A DNA stretch of 27,378 nucleotides. Source: an uncultured Veillonella sp. (lineage in GTDB: Bacteria > Bacillota > Negativicutes > Veillonellales > Veillonellaceae). The first letter of the stretch is position 1, and each line of letters starts with the position of its first letter. The notes below the pieces were generated by a model that was not told the DNA's origin, searched no databases, and was given only the letters and a program-made list of their open reading frames with translations. The stretch is taken from assembly GCF_938010505.1 (NCBI RefSeq), contig NZ_CALLVP010000070.1, positions 1 through 27,378 of the forward strand, given 5' to 3'. This document shows positions 1 through 8,270 of the stretch, in pieces. Both the position numbers and the translations under genes were made by a program.

Positions 1-215
1 CCGTATTAGTAACGCAAATTGCGGGCATTTTAGCAAGACGTATCGTATCTTGGACGGACCTAGATAGCGAACTTGAACGCGGTCAATTGTATGGGATGAT
101 TAAGTTCGGTTCCTGTACTGAGCTCTATATGGATAAGGATGTAGAGTTATTCGTGGAGAAAGGTCAACATATTACTGGCGGTGATACTGTTATCGGGAGG
201 TTGCGTCATGAATAA
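1..215 (+). CDS. psd: Phosphatidylserine decarboxylase, C-terminal part (5' end outside window)
   Basis: Reading frame 3 is open from the window edge to the TAA at 213-215 and encodes about 70 residues. It contains RGQLYGMIKFGSC. This matches the autocleavage region of the short, soluble-type phosphatidylserine decarboxylase, in which the Ser of the Gly-Ser pair becomes the pyruvoyl cofactor. The enzyme converts phosphatidylserine to phosphatidylethanolamine at the membrane. The stop overlaps the pssA start by 8 bases, so the enzymes making and consuming phosphatidylserine are translationally coupled. Only the end of the gene is visible. The family call rests on this motif and on the neighbour. 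Confidence 0.88.
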   Translation, partial: VLVTQIAGILARRIVSWTDLDSELERGQLYGMIKFGSCTELYMDKDVELFVEKGQHITGGDTVIGRLRHE

Positions 216-879
216 ATCTATTATTCCAAATTTGTTTACAAGTGCAAATTTAGCCTTTGGTGTTCTTGGTATCACCTTATCTGCTACGGGTAATACTTTC
301 TGTGCTGCTATATGTATATTGTTATCCCTAGTAGCAGATGGCTTAGATGGTCGCGTAGCAAGAGCCTTAGACGTTGCCGGTCCAATGGGCCGTGAATTAG
401 ATTCTTTGTCTGATGTAGTGGGATTCGGTGTAGCACCTGCTTACATGCTCTATATGAAAGAATTGTACGGTTTAGGTTGGGTTGCGTATGTGCCATTATT
501 AGCATTTGCAGTACTTGGTGCATTTCGTTTAGCGCGTTTTAATATTAAAACTGACGAAGTTCATGGTTATTTTGAAGGTTTACCAATTCCAGCCGCAGGT
601 TGCTTAGCAGCGACTTATGTATTGTGTGGAGTATCAGTACCTCAATTCGTATTGGTATTTTGCATGATTGGTGTAGGCTTCCTAATGGTTAGTGAAATTA
701 AATATCCTGACTTTAAAGGTAAAAGTGCGATTTATATCAATAAACTTTCTATTGTACTTACATCCATCTTTGTTATAGCTTGTCTCGTGTATGATTGGCA
801 TACCTGGGCTGTTATGATTTTTGCAGGCTATGTGATGTTTGGGCTCATTAATGGAGCTTTAAATATAGTACGTAAATAG
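208..879 (+). CDS. pssA: CDP-diacylglycerol--serine O-phosphatidyltransferase
   Basis: Membrane enzyme that transfers a phosphatidyl group from CDP-diacylglycerol to serine, giving phosphatidylserine for Psd. The CDP-alcohol phosphotransferase signature D-G-x2-A-R-x8-G-x3-D-x3-D is present at about residues 44-70 (DGLDGRVARALD, then GRELDSLSD). It is followed by several hydrophobic segments ending near residue 220. At about 223 residues it has the usual length for the short Gram-positive-type PssA. I start at the ATG at 208 because GGGAGG at 195-200 is well placed for it. The in-frame GTG at 181 has no ribosome site. It overlaps the end of psd. Confidence 0.93.
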   Translation: MNKSIIPNLFTSANLAFGVLGITLSATGNTFCAAICILLSLVADGLDGRVARALDVAGPMGRELDSLSDVVGFGVAPAYMLYMKELYGLGWVAYVPLLAFAVLGAFRLARFNIKTDEVHGYFEGLPIPAAGCLAATYVLCGVSVPQFVLVFCMIGVGFLMVSEIKYPDFKGKSAIYINKLSIVLTSIFVIACLVYDWHTWAVMIFAGYVMFGLINGALNIVRK

Positions 880-898
880 ATGTGTGGAGGAGAATAGT

Positions 899-2161
899 AT
901 GAATTACCTACTGGATCTACTACTGATCCCTATGCAGGTAATAATCGTTATATATACGGTTTATTATTTTATACTCGCCGTTGTTGGTATGTGGCGGTCG
1001 CGAGTACATAAAAACTATACCCCTAAAAATTCCTTTGCCATCGTTGTATGTGCTCATAATGAGGAAGCCGTTGTTGGTGAGTTAGTAAAAAACTTACGTA
1101 GCTTAGATTATCCAGATGAGCTTTATGATATTTTTGTAGTAGCCGATAACTGTAAAGATAAAACTGCGGAAGTAGCAAGTGCTGCTGGCGCTAATGTGCA
1201 TGTGCGTGAAAATAAACAAGAGGTTGGTAAAGGTTATGCTATGGGGTGGATGTTTGATCGGGTAGAACAAATGGATCGCAAATATGATGCTTTCCTTGTC
1301 TTCGATGCCGACAATTTAGTACATCCCCAATTTATGTTAGAAATGAATGATCATCTTGAAAAAGGTGAGTCTGTAATTCAAGGTTATTTAAATTCTAAAA
1401 ACCCAACTGACTCTTGGGTAGCTGGTACGTTCTCTATCGCTTTCTGGATGGTAAACCATATGTGGCATTTAGCAAAATACCGTATTGGTTTATCTACGGC
1501 TTTAGGTGGCACAGGTATGTGTATACGTACATCTATTATTCGAGAATATGGTTGGGATTGCAATAGCTTGACCGAGGATATGGAGTTTTCTATGAAACTA
1601 CTGACTCATGGTATCCGTACTTGTTGGGGTCATGATGCTATTGTATATGATGAGAAGGTTACGACTATGATGGCCTCTTGTAGACAGCGTTTACGTTGGG
1701 CGCAAGGTCAATTTGATTGTGCAGGTCGATATATTCCTAAATTATTTGCTACTGGTATCAAGACTGGGAATATTATGATTTTGGATGGCATATTCCAAGT
1801 GAGTCAACCTTATTTCTTGTTGTTAACAACTATATATTTGGTACTCTCTTACATCAATGCGTATACTCCAATCTATACAAATATTTTGTATCAAATTATG
1901 CCTATGTCTGTGTGGACAATTATAGGTGTGGGGCAATACTTATTCCCGCTAATCGTATTATTGAAAATCAAGGTACCACCAAAGATTTGGTTCTATTATT
2001 TACTATATCCATTATTCGTATATTCTTGGATTCCAGTAAATATCCTAGGTTGGTTCCGCCGTCATAATAAAGTATGGTCTCATACAGTTCATACGAGAGC
2101 CGTTGGTTTAGATGATGTTAAATTAACACGTATGGGCAATATGAATAAAAATAAAAAATAG
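899..2161 (+). CDS. Family 2 membrane glycosyltransferase
   Basis: A processive-type GT-A glycosyltransferase of the hyaluronan synthase/NodC/IcaA kind, about 420 residues. An N-terminal membrane segment (residues 5-30) precedes the catalytic domain. That domain has CAHNEE near 51-56, the metal-binding DAD at 136-138, the catalytic TED at 225-227 and the QRLRW acceptor/product motif at 263-267. Several C-terminal membrane segments follow (about 295-390). The substrate is unknown. Such enzymes build polysaccharides or glycosylate lipid carriers at the inner membrane. The ATG at 899 follows GGAGGAGA at 887-894. It lies 19 bases after pssA, so an envelope-related role is a reasonable inference. 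Confidence 0.85.
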   Translation: MNYLLDLLLIPMQVIIVIYTVYYFILAVVGMWRSRVHKNYTPKNSFAIVVCAHNEEAVVGELVKNLRSLDYPDELYDIFVVADNCKDKTAEVASAAGANVHVRENKQEVGKGYAMGWMFDRVEQMDRKYDAFLVFDADNLVHPQFMLEMNDHLEKGESVIQGYLNSKNPTDSWVAGTFSIAFWMVNHMWHLAKYRIGLSTALGGTGMCIRTSIIREYGWDCNSLTEDMEFSMKLLTHGIRTCWGHDAIVYDEKVTTMMASCRQRLRWAQGQFDCAGRYIPKLFATGIKTGNIMILDGIFQVSQPYFLLLTTIYLVLSYINAYTPIYTNILYQIMPMSVWTIIGVGQYLFPLIVLLKIKVPPKIWFYYLLYPLFVYSWIPVNILGWFRRHNKVWSHTVHTRAVGLDDVKLTRMGNMNKNKK

Positions 2162-2178
2162 AATCTGTAGGTGTAACT

Positions 2179-2940
2179 ATGCATATTTTAATGTGTAATG
2201 ATGATGGTATTTTAGCAGATGGTTTACGACATCTTGCATCGTACTTAAGTCAATATTATCGAATTACCGTTGTAGCACCTGCCAATGAGCAAAGTGCTAA
2301 ATCCCATGCATTGACGACTGAGGTTCCATTGAAGCTAGATGCGTACAATGGCGAGGATGAAAACCCTCGTCTTTATGCTCTAACGGGAACACCGTCCGAT
2401 TGTATGAAATTTGGTCTCAGTTATTTGTTGACTGATGACATGCCTGATCTTGTTATCTCTGGCATTAATCATGGTTTTAACTTAGGCTCCGATGTATTGT
2501 ATTCTGGTACTGTTTCAGCGGCTATGGAAAGTTGTTTCTACGGTATCCCAGGCTTAGCATTATCTGTTGAGCGATATTCTGCTGAACGGGGCGATGAAAT
2601 GCATCCATTCATACATGAATTGATTGAAAAAATTTATGTAAAAGGTCAGTTTAGTGGTTTATTAAATGTGAACTTTCCATTACGTGGGGCTTGCGATTGG
2701 GACCATTTTAAAATGGTGAGTCAAGGTTTGCAAACCTATAGCAATATCATCGAGGCTCGTATTAATTCAAGAGGACAGGATTACTATTGGTTAGCTGGTG
2801 AGCTAGATTATGGTGCTGAAAGTGTTCCCACTGATGTAGAATTTGCTCGTAAAGGGTATATCACTGGGGTTGCACTTACTTGGAAGCAACAATGTGATAC
2901 CGACATGAAAGCGGTTCAGAATATTTTAGATAAAATATAA
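2179..2940 (+). CDS. surE: 5'/3'-nucleotidase (stationary-phase survival protein SurE)
   Basis: Metal-dependent phosphatase that removes phosphate from nucleoside 5'- and 3'-monophosphates. Family hallmarks are all present: MCNDDG with metal ligands D8 and D9, S39 in NEQSAKSHALT, GTPSDCMKFGL near 70-80, and N97 in VISGINHGFNLGSDVLYSGTV. The length of 253 residues is typical. It lies 17 bases after the glycosyltransferase and probably ends that operon, since a strong new promoter for the tRNA follows directly. Confidence 0.95.
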   Translation: MHILMCNDDGILADGLRHLASYLSQYYRITVVAPANEQSAKSHALTTEVPLKLDAYNGEDENPRLYALTGTPSDCMKFGLSYLLTDDMPDLVISGINHGFNLGSDVLYSGTVSAAMESCFYGIPGLALSVERYSAERGDEMHPFIHELIEKIYVKGQFSGLLNVNFPLRGACDWDHFKMVSQGLQTYSNIIEARINSRGQDYYWLAGELDYGAESVPTDVEFARKGYITGVALTWKQQCDTDMKAVQNILDKI

Positions 2941-2948
2941 AAAATATG

Positions 2949-2977
2949 TTGACATTGCTTAGGGATGTCTGTATAAT
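2949..2977 (+). promoter_or_regulatory. Consensus sigma-70-type promoter for tRNA-Leu
   Basis: TTGACA (2949-2954), a 17-base spacer and TATAAT (2972-2977) give a perfect consensus promoter. The expected start is near 2984, about 11 bases upstream of the mature tRNA 5' end. Confidence 0.9.
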
Positions 2978-2994
2978 AACAAATGTTCCGAGAC

Positions 2995-3078
2995 GCCGGA
3001 GTGGCGGAATGGCAGACGCACTTGACTCAAAATCAAGCGGGTAACACCGTGTGGGTTCAAGTCCCACCTCCGGCACCA
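2995..3078 (+). tRNA. tRNA-Leu (anticodon CAA), CCA encoded
   Basis: The acceptor stem GCCGGAG (2995-3001) pairs with CTCCGGC (3068-3074). The anticodon stem is CTTGA/TCAAG around the loop CTCAAAA, giving anticodon CAA, which reads UUG. There is an extended variable arm (CGG...CCG) as expected for a class II leucine tRNA. The T arm is GTGGG-TTCAAGT-CCCAC. Discriminator A and CCA are encoded at 3075-3078. The gene stands alone between its own promoter and terminator. Confidence 0.97.
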
Positions 3079-3083
3079 ACATT

Positions 3084-3118
3084 AGGCGGTAAGACTTTTG
3101 TCTTACCGCCTATTTTTA
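3084..3118 (+). terminator. Rho-independent terminator of the tRNA-Leu gene
   Basis: A perfect 12-bp stem AGGCGGTAAGAC (3084-3095) / GTCTTACCGCCT (3100-3111) with loop TTTT is followed by a T-rich tract ATTTTTATATTT. Confidence 0.93.
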
Positions 3119-3172
3119 TATTTATGAATTTATATACCATAATATACATTTTTAATTTCATGAGGTGACATT

Positions 3173-3964
3173 ATGGATCAAGGTGTAATTGATTATATTG
3201 CAAATGTATTTGATATTCCTAAACTTACTCAGCATGTTAGCTCAGTACAGATGCCATTACCATTATCTCGATTAGCAGAGATCCCATTGGATGGCTCAGT
3301 TAATCAGTGCCAAGGATTTTGTTACAATTCTAAAAAAGACGTTTTTGCCTTAGCTTGTATTAATTCAGATAATACAAAGCAAATTGTATATGAAATTAAT
3401 CCTAAAACTTTTACAGTTGTTGCAAAGTACGAGTATAGTCATAAAAATTTATTAGGTCATATGAATACGTTAACCTACAATGCCATTAATAATCGTTATT
3501 ATACAACAAATGCTGTTGTAGATGGATACAGCCTTACTCCTATTGAAGCGGACAGTATGATTGTTGAAGCGCCTATTAGACTAAAGGAAAAAGTTTTTAA
3601 TTTTGCTTATGATAAAGAACGTAATGAGTATGTTTCAATTGTACCTTTAACAAACTCTCATCGCACAATTAATTACTACGATTCTAACTTTAATCGTATT
3701 CGCACCTATAAAATTGATGCGAATCATACAAACTTAAATAATAATGGTGCTTATGCCACTAATGGAAATACTATATTTACAACTTTAACAACCTTTGTTT
3801 ATGTGGATGAAGAGGGGGTTGTTAAAAATATTAGCCCTTATGCTTCTGGGATGGAAGTAGAGGATATGGATTATCGTAATGGTCAAATGTATATGGCTGT
3901 AAATCGCAAAGGAAAAGTTGAAATTTACAGCTTGCCTAGTTTACCATTTTCTGTAAACGTCTAG
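3173..3964 (+). CDS. Uncharacterised protein, possibly beta-propeller-like
   Basis: I do not recognise this 263-residue protein. It has no signal peptide or membrane segment. From about residue 45 on it is built of short beta-strand-like blocks with recurring aromatic/Asn/Gly turns, for example GFCYNSKKDVFALACI, MNTLTYNAINNRYYTT, FAYDKERNEYVSIV and MDYRNGQMYMAVNRKGKVEIY. That spacing resembles blades of an NHL- or SMP-30-like beta-propeller, which is an inference from pattern only. A helveticin-J-like fold is another possibility. It starts at ATG 3173 behind GAGGTGAC (3162-3169). It lies alone between the tRNA terminator and acpS. The base composition is not obviously foreign, though it is rich in Asn, Tyr and Thr. 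Confidence 0.6.
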   Translation: MDQGVIDYIANVFDIPKLTQHVSSVQMPLPLSRLAEIPLDGSVNQCQGFCYNSKKDVFALACINSDNTKQIVYEINPKTFTVVAKYEYSHKNLLGHMNTLTYNAINNRYYTTNAVVDGYSLTPIEADSMIVEAPIRLKEKVFNFAYDKERNEYVSIVPLTNSHRTINYYDSNFNRIRTYKIDANHTNLNNNGAYATNGNTIFTTLTTFVYVDEEGVVKNISPYASGMEVEDMDYRNGQMYMAVNRKGKVEIYSLPSLPFSVNV

Positions 3965-4032
3965 ATATTATCAATATTTTTATCCCTTTTATAAGTGTAT
4001 AATAATAGTGTTAGGGTATTTTAGGAGCTATT

Positions 4033-4404
4033 ATGAAATTAGGGAATGATATTATAGAAATTGGCCGCATACGTCAAGCTATAGAGAAATCAAGCTTATT
4101 TCAAGAGCGTGTTTATACGCCTCATGAGATTGAATATTGTAAAAGCCGAAATAAAGGCTGTTATGAATCCTTTGCTGGAATATATGCTGCAAAAGAGGCT
4201 TTCATTAAAGCTTTGGGAACAGGGATGCGTTATGGATCATGGCAAGATATAGAAATTTACCATGATGAATGGGGAGCACCCTTGATTCGCTTACAAGATA
4301 CTTTTAAAGATATTTACGAAAAATCAGGTTATACTGATATTCATGTGTCTATTAGTCATTGCAAGGAATACGCAATGAGTACAGTCATACTTGAAGGAGC
4401 ATAA
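4033..4404 (+). CDS. acpS: Holo-[acyl-carrier-protein] synthase
   Basis: Transfers 4'-phosphopantetheine from CoA to a serine of apo-ACP, activating fatty-acid synthesis. The protein of 123 residues has the two AcpS signatures: GNDIIEIGRI with the Mg-binding D6, and FAGIYAAKEAFIKALGTGMR with E55. GGAG at 4023-4026 supports ATG 4033. A TATAAT at 3998-4003 could be a -10 element, but its -35 is poor. The gene is followed after one base by nnr, a common Firmicutes arrangement. Confidence 0.95.
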   Translation: MKLGNDIIEIGRIRQAIEKSSLFQERVYTPHEIEYCKSRNKGCYESFAGIYAAKEAFIKALGTGMRYGSWQDIEIYHDEWGAPLIRLQDTFKDIYEKSGYTDIHVSISHCKEYAMSTVILEGA

Positions 4405-4405
4405 G

Positions 4406-5977
4406 ATGAATATTTTAACAACTGAAGATGCTCAATTTATAGATCAAGAGGTTCCTAAGCAATTAGGGGTCTCTTTAGAAATCCTCATGGAAAATGCTGG
4501 ACGTGGTATTGTAGATGCTTTATGGGGCCAATATGACTTATTTTCTCTAGATAATGCTCGTTCTATAAATAGCTTTGTTCTGTTTATATGTGGGACAGGA
4601 AACAATGGAGCAGATGGTCTTGTAGCGGCTCGTCATCTGATGGAGCAAGGTGTACCAGTACAAATTGCACTGGTAGGAGATAAAAGCAAGTGTAGTGAGC
4701 TTTTTGCAATGCAACTTGAGCGTTGTGAAGCTATGGGTTGTATCATCGATATGTATGATGAATTCAATGATTGGTCCAATGTAGCCATCGCGGTGGAAGG
4801 CATCATGGGAACAGGCTTAACTGGAAGGTTAAGAGACTTGACCATCGATATATTGCATGATATTGATACTATGCGTAGTCAGTATAATTTTGATTTGTGG
4901 GCTATTGATGTACCTGCTGGCTTAGATGCTACTACTGGTCAAATAGCGGAAGGCACATTGACCTATGATTATACTGTTACTTTTGGAGCTATCAAGCAAG
5001 GTTTATTATTATATCCTGGAAAGGCTGTAGGTGGGATTGCTGTGGTCGCTCCATTGGGAGCTCCTTGGCAACAAGTACTTGGCGAACAGGCTAAAACTAT
5101 AACCATCGATTCTGATTTAGCCGAAAAGATTATCAACTACCGCATTCCAATAGCACATAAAGGCGTTAATGGGAATACCTTAATTATTGGTGGATCAAAT
5201 GATATGATAGGCGCCCCTATTTTAGCTGCTGAAGCAGCAGTTCATACCGGTGCTGGTAAGGTATCATTAGCGGTGCCAAAAATTATTAAGTCGATTGTAC
5301 AAAGTCGTATCATACCTGAAGTAATGATTACTTCTATAGAAAATGATGAAGTGCTTTGTGAAGGTCGTCAAGTCGTTGCTATCGGTCCAGGTTTAGGTCG
5401 TACTTGTGAAATTCCTATTTTAGTAGACAATATTTTAGATGCTTATGAAGGAGCTTTAGTATTAGATGCTGATGCTTTGTATGCATTAGGACATGTTGGT
5501 AGTGTTAATAAAGATGCTTTGCGAGATGGAGATACTAAGTCTGCATATACAGTGGAAAGAGAACTTCCATATTGTGTAATGACACCTCATTTAGGTGAAT
5601 TTAGTAGACTTATTGATTTACCTATTAAATGGATTGAGCGTCATTACATCACATTGGCTAGAGAATTTGCTAAGGCTCATCAAGTTGTTCTTGTACTAAA
5701 AGGGATTCCTTCAATTGTGGCATCACCTGATGGAACAGTGTATGTAAATACTATCGGTAATGCAGGTATGGGTACTGGCGGCATGGGAGATGTGCTGACC
5801 GGTGTAATTGCTGGTTTTATAAGTCAAGGTTATTCTTTACAAGATAGTGCTGTTCTTGGAGTGTATATACATAGTCGTAGTGCAGATATTTTGAATGAAA
5901 CAAAGAGTTGGGGTTACACTCCGAGTGATGTCAGTACTTCTTTAGGCTGTGTTATTAGTGAATTGTTGGGAGATTAA
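4406..5977 (+). CDS. nnr: Bifunctional NAD(P)H-hydrate epimerase / ADP-dependent dehydratase
   Basis: Metabolite-repair enzyme that restores damaged NAD(P)HX. The N-terminal YjeF_N epimerase domain (about 1-215) has CGTGNNGADGLVAARHL. The C-terminal ribokinase-like dehydratase domain (about 235-520) has a Gly-rich start (IIGGSNDMIGAPILAA), VLDADALYALG, MTPHLGEFSRL and the NAGMGTGGMGDVLTGVIAG nucleotide site. The length of 523 residues fits the fused family form. AAGGAG at 4394-4399, inside the end of acpS, serves ATG 4406. The upstream in-frame TTG at 4391 is rejected. Confidence 0.94.
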   Translation: MNILTTEDAQFIDQEVPKQLGVSLEILMENAGRGIVDALWGQYDLFSLDNARSINSFVLFICGTGNNGADGLVAARHLMEQGVPVQIALVGDKSKCSELFAMQLERCEAMGCIIDMYDEFNDWSNVAIAVEGIMGTGLTGRLRDLTIDILHDIDTMRSQYNFDLWAIDVPAGLDATTGQIAEGTLTYDYTVTFGAIKQGLLLYPGKAVGGIAVVAPLGAPWQQVLGEQAKTITIDSDLAEKIINYRIPIAHKGVNGNTLIIGGSNDMIGAPILAAEAAVHTGAGKVSLAVPKIIKSIVQSRIIPEVMITSIENDEVLCEGRQVVAIGPGLGRTCEIPILVDNILDAYEGALVLDADALYALGHVGSVNKDALRDGDTKSAYTVERELPYCVMTPHLGEFSRLIDLPIKWIERHYITLAREFAKAHQVVLVLKGIPSIVASPDGTVYVNTIGNAGMGTGGMGDVLTGVIAGFISQGYSLQDSAVLGVYIHSRSADILNETKSWGYTPSDVSTSLGCVISELLGD

Positions 5978-5979
5978 GA

Positions 5980-6924
5980 ATGACAAATATAATACAACGC
6001 TTTATAGCTTTCTTGCTAGTATTATGTATTCCTATCTTCGCTATTGCAGGATGCACAAATAAGGATGTAGCAAATGCAGCAAATCAGGTAGCCACTAATG
6101 CTAATGGGGCTTACTCTATCGATACTAAGACGACTACTCCTGAAGGTAAGCTAGATGTATATATGCTAGATATTGGTCAGGGAGATGCTATATTGCTTAA
6201 GGTAGGCGATGAGTATAGCATGATTGATACTGGTGATATAGAGCATCGTGAAAATATTGTAGCCCAACTTAAAGCTATGGGTGTAACGAAGTTAAAGCAT
6301 ATTATTATCACGCATCCTCATGCTGATCATATGGGTGGTTTTTATGCTATTGCAAAGGCTATGCCTATCGAACATGTATATGATGATGGTATTGCCGTTG
6401 ATAATAATATGTATAAAACTTATGAAAAGTGGATTGAGAAAAATAAAATTCAAAGATCTACTTTGCGAAGTGGAGATGTAGTTGATTTTGGGCATGGTGC
6501 TGTATTTGTAGTATATGCTCCCTGGGCTGAGCCTTTAACCGATAAAAAAGGGGAGCCTGATCTTAATAATAACTCCATTGTAGGTAAATTAATCTTTGGT
6601 AAATTTTCTATGCTCTTTACTGGTGATGCTGAATTACAAGAAGAGAAAAAACTTGTTAAAGAGCAGAATTCCAGGTTGTTTTCCCGTGTTCTCAAGGTAG
6701 GGCATCACGGTTCTCGTACAAGTAGCTCTGAAGATTTTTTGAGATCTATTAAACCAGAAAGTGCATTAATTTCAAATGGCATGTATAATAAGTATGGTCA
6801 TCCGCACGATGTAACATTACGTCGTTTGCAGGAAAACAATATTGCTATTTACCGTACGGATACGATGGGACGTATTCACATTAGTGCGGATGGGAATGAA
6901 TGGCAAATTACAACTGAACGTTAG
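5980..6924 (+). CDS. Lipoprotein metallo-beta-lactamase-fold hydrolase (ComEC C-domain-like)
   Basis: The N-terminus is a lipoprotein signal peptide: a hydrophobic stretch at about 8-23 followed by the lipobox AIAGC with C25. The rest is a metallo-beta-lactamase domain: LDIGQGDAILL near 63-73, THPHADHMGG with metal ligands H112, H114, D116 and H117, a second metal-site segment FTGDAE, and KVGHHGSRTS. This matches stand-alone proteins related to the C-terminal hydrolase domain of the competence protein ComEC. No transmembrane channel domain is present. The substrate is unknown; phosphodiester or DNA-related activity is only inferred. The start lies 2 bases after nnr. Confidence 0.88.
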   Translation: MTNIIQRFIAFLLVLCIPIFAIAGCTNKDVANAANQVATNANGAYSIDTKTTTPEGKLDVYMLDIGQGDAILLKVGDEYSMIDTGDIEHRENIVAQLKAMGVTKLKHIIITHPHADHMGGFYAIAKAMPIEHVYDDGIAVDNNMYKTYEKWIEKNKIQRSTLRSGDVVDFGHGAVFVVYAPWAEPLTDKKGEPDLNNNSIVGKLIFGKFSMLFTGDAELQEEKKLVKEQNSRLFSRVLKVGHHGSRTSSSEDFLRSIKPESALISNGMYNKYGHPHDVTLRRLQENNIAIYRTDTMGRIHISADGNEWQITTER

Positions 6925-7084
6925 TTTCAATTACTTATCACAAAAAATAATTTTATGCAACTGTTTTTTGTATATTCTGTATAAGGTCTTTGTATAGTAA
7001 TATGTGTAATCGGCATACTAATCTTCATGTTTGTATGAAATAATCCATTTATAATCTAACATTAGTTTATGGATAGATTGGAAC

Positions 7085-7122
7085 GATGAGATTTTGATAG
7101 ATAAAAATATCATCGACTCATC
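7085..7122 (+). other. Imperfect hairpin in the leader upstream of the amidase gene
   Basis: GATGAG (7085-7090) pairs with CTCATC (7117-7122), and inside it TGATA (7095-7099) pairs with TATCA (7108-7112). The rest of the 6925-7169 gap is AT-rich. Within it I see only weak promoter-like sequence (for example TGTATAAG near 6979-6986) and no terminator after the hydrolase gene. Function unknown. Confidence 0.35.
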
Positions 7123-7169
7123 TCTATGGTTTGGACACTATGTATGTCAGTTAGATTGGAGTGAATGTA

Positions 7170-8267
7170 TTGCGTAAACTATTTTTTATGTGCCTTGCAG
7201 TCTTGATGGCGATACCTTTATTATTGACTCAAGCAAAGGCAGCTAATCTTGAAGATGCTCGATGGGTGACGAGAACAGATGCGCCTGTACCATATGTTCG
7301 TATGGTTATGGACTTATCAGCGCCTGTAAAAGCATCGGCTTCGATTAGCAAAGATGGGAAAACCACGACTGTTACCTTAAAGAACACAAAGCTAAAAACA
7401 GCGAAAGATAACATTTCTATGGACTCAGCTATTGCTAACTCTGCTAAACTTTCACAAGATGGCAGAGATGTTAAGGTAACAATCAAAACACCTTCATCTA
7501 TTGATACTAGTGATGTAAAGGTATTTTCCTTGAAAAAAGATACGGTTAATAAGAAACCGTATCGTATCGTTGTTGATGTTCAGAAAAAAGGTGTTGCAGC
7601 TAAGCCTGCTAACTATGGCAAAAAGCCATCTCAATCTGCACATCCAGCAAAAATTGTGCCTAAAGGATCTGGCAAATACTCAACTAGTGGTGGTTTGTCT
7701 GGTAAGACAATTACTATTGACCCAGGGCATGGTGGTAGTGACTCTGGTGCTATTGGACCGCGTGGTGTACAAGAGAAAAACATTACGTTACCAATTTCTA
7801 TGAATTTGAAAAAAGCTCTAGAAAGTCGTGGCGCTAAAGTACTTATGACTCGTACTACTGATGTAGACGTATATGGTCCTAATGCAAGCGGTGTTGATGA
7901 ATTAGGTGCTCGTGTAAATGTAGCTAACCGAAGCAATTCTGATGCTCTTGTAAGCGTTCATATCAACGCATTTAATAATCCTAGCGTTGGTGGGATTGCA
8001 ACATACTACTATAGCAAAACAGGTAACGATGCTCGATTAGCACAAAAAGTACAATCTCAAATTGCTAACACACCAGGTTTCAATGGTGATCGTGGCATTC
8101 AAGAAGGTAACTTATACGTATTGAGACATTCTAATATGCCTGCAATTCTTGTAGAACTTGGTTTTATTTCTAACCCTAATGAGGAACGTGTTCTACAATC
8201 TCCTCAAACACAAGAAGATTTTGCTAATCGTATTGCAAATGGTATTGCTAATTACTTTGGAGGTTAA
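7170..8267 (+). CDS. N-acetylmuramoyl-L-alanine amidase with AMIN domain
   Basis: Exported zinc amidase that cleaves the MurNAc-L-Ala bond of peptidoglycan, for example during daughter-cell separation. A signal peptide (hydrophobic core, cleavage near QAKA|AN) is followed by an AMIN domain (about 27-140), which targets such enzymes to septal peptidoglycan. A Lys/Ser/Gly-rich linker (about 140-175) leads to an Amidase_3 domain. Zinc/catalytic residues are H187 (DPGHGG), E202 (QEKN), H264 (SVHINA) and E329 (VELGF). I choose TTG 7170 because GGAGTG (7158-7163) is properly spaced for it. The GTG at 7161 overlaps that ribosome site. AmiC-like, 365 residues. Confidence 0.92.
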   Translation: MRKLFFMCLAVLMAIPLLLTQAKAANLEDARWVTRTDAPVPYVRMVMDLSAPVKASASISKDGKTTTVTLKNTKLKTAKDNISMDSAIANSAKLSQDGRDVKVTIKTPSSIDTSDVKVFSLKKDTVNKKPYRIVVDVQKKGVAAKPANYGKKPSQSAHPAKIVPKGSGKYSTSGGLSGKTITIDPGHGGSDSGAIGPRGVQEKNITLPISMNLKKALESRGAKVLMTRTTDVDVYGPNASGVDELGARVNVANRSNSDALVSVHINAFNNPSVGGIATYYYSKTGNDARLAQKVQSQIANTPGFNGDRGIQEGNLYVLRHSNMPAILVELGFISNPNEERVLQSPQTQEDFANRIANGIANYFGG

Positions 8268-8270
8268 TCG

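Noticed and set aside
181..207. Upstream GTG start for pssA
   Set aside because: No ribosome site precedes it, whereas GGGAGG at 195-200 serves the ATG at 208.
2983..3168. Reading frame of 61 codons through the tRNA-Leu
   Set aside because: It translates the tRNA and its terminator, so it is a coincidence of an open frame.
7073..7160. Two copies of TAGATTGGA upstream of the amidase gene
   Set aside because: A 9-base repeat in AT-rich DNA, one copy overlapping the ribosome site, is too short to support a regulatory claim.
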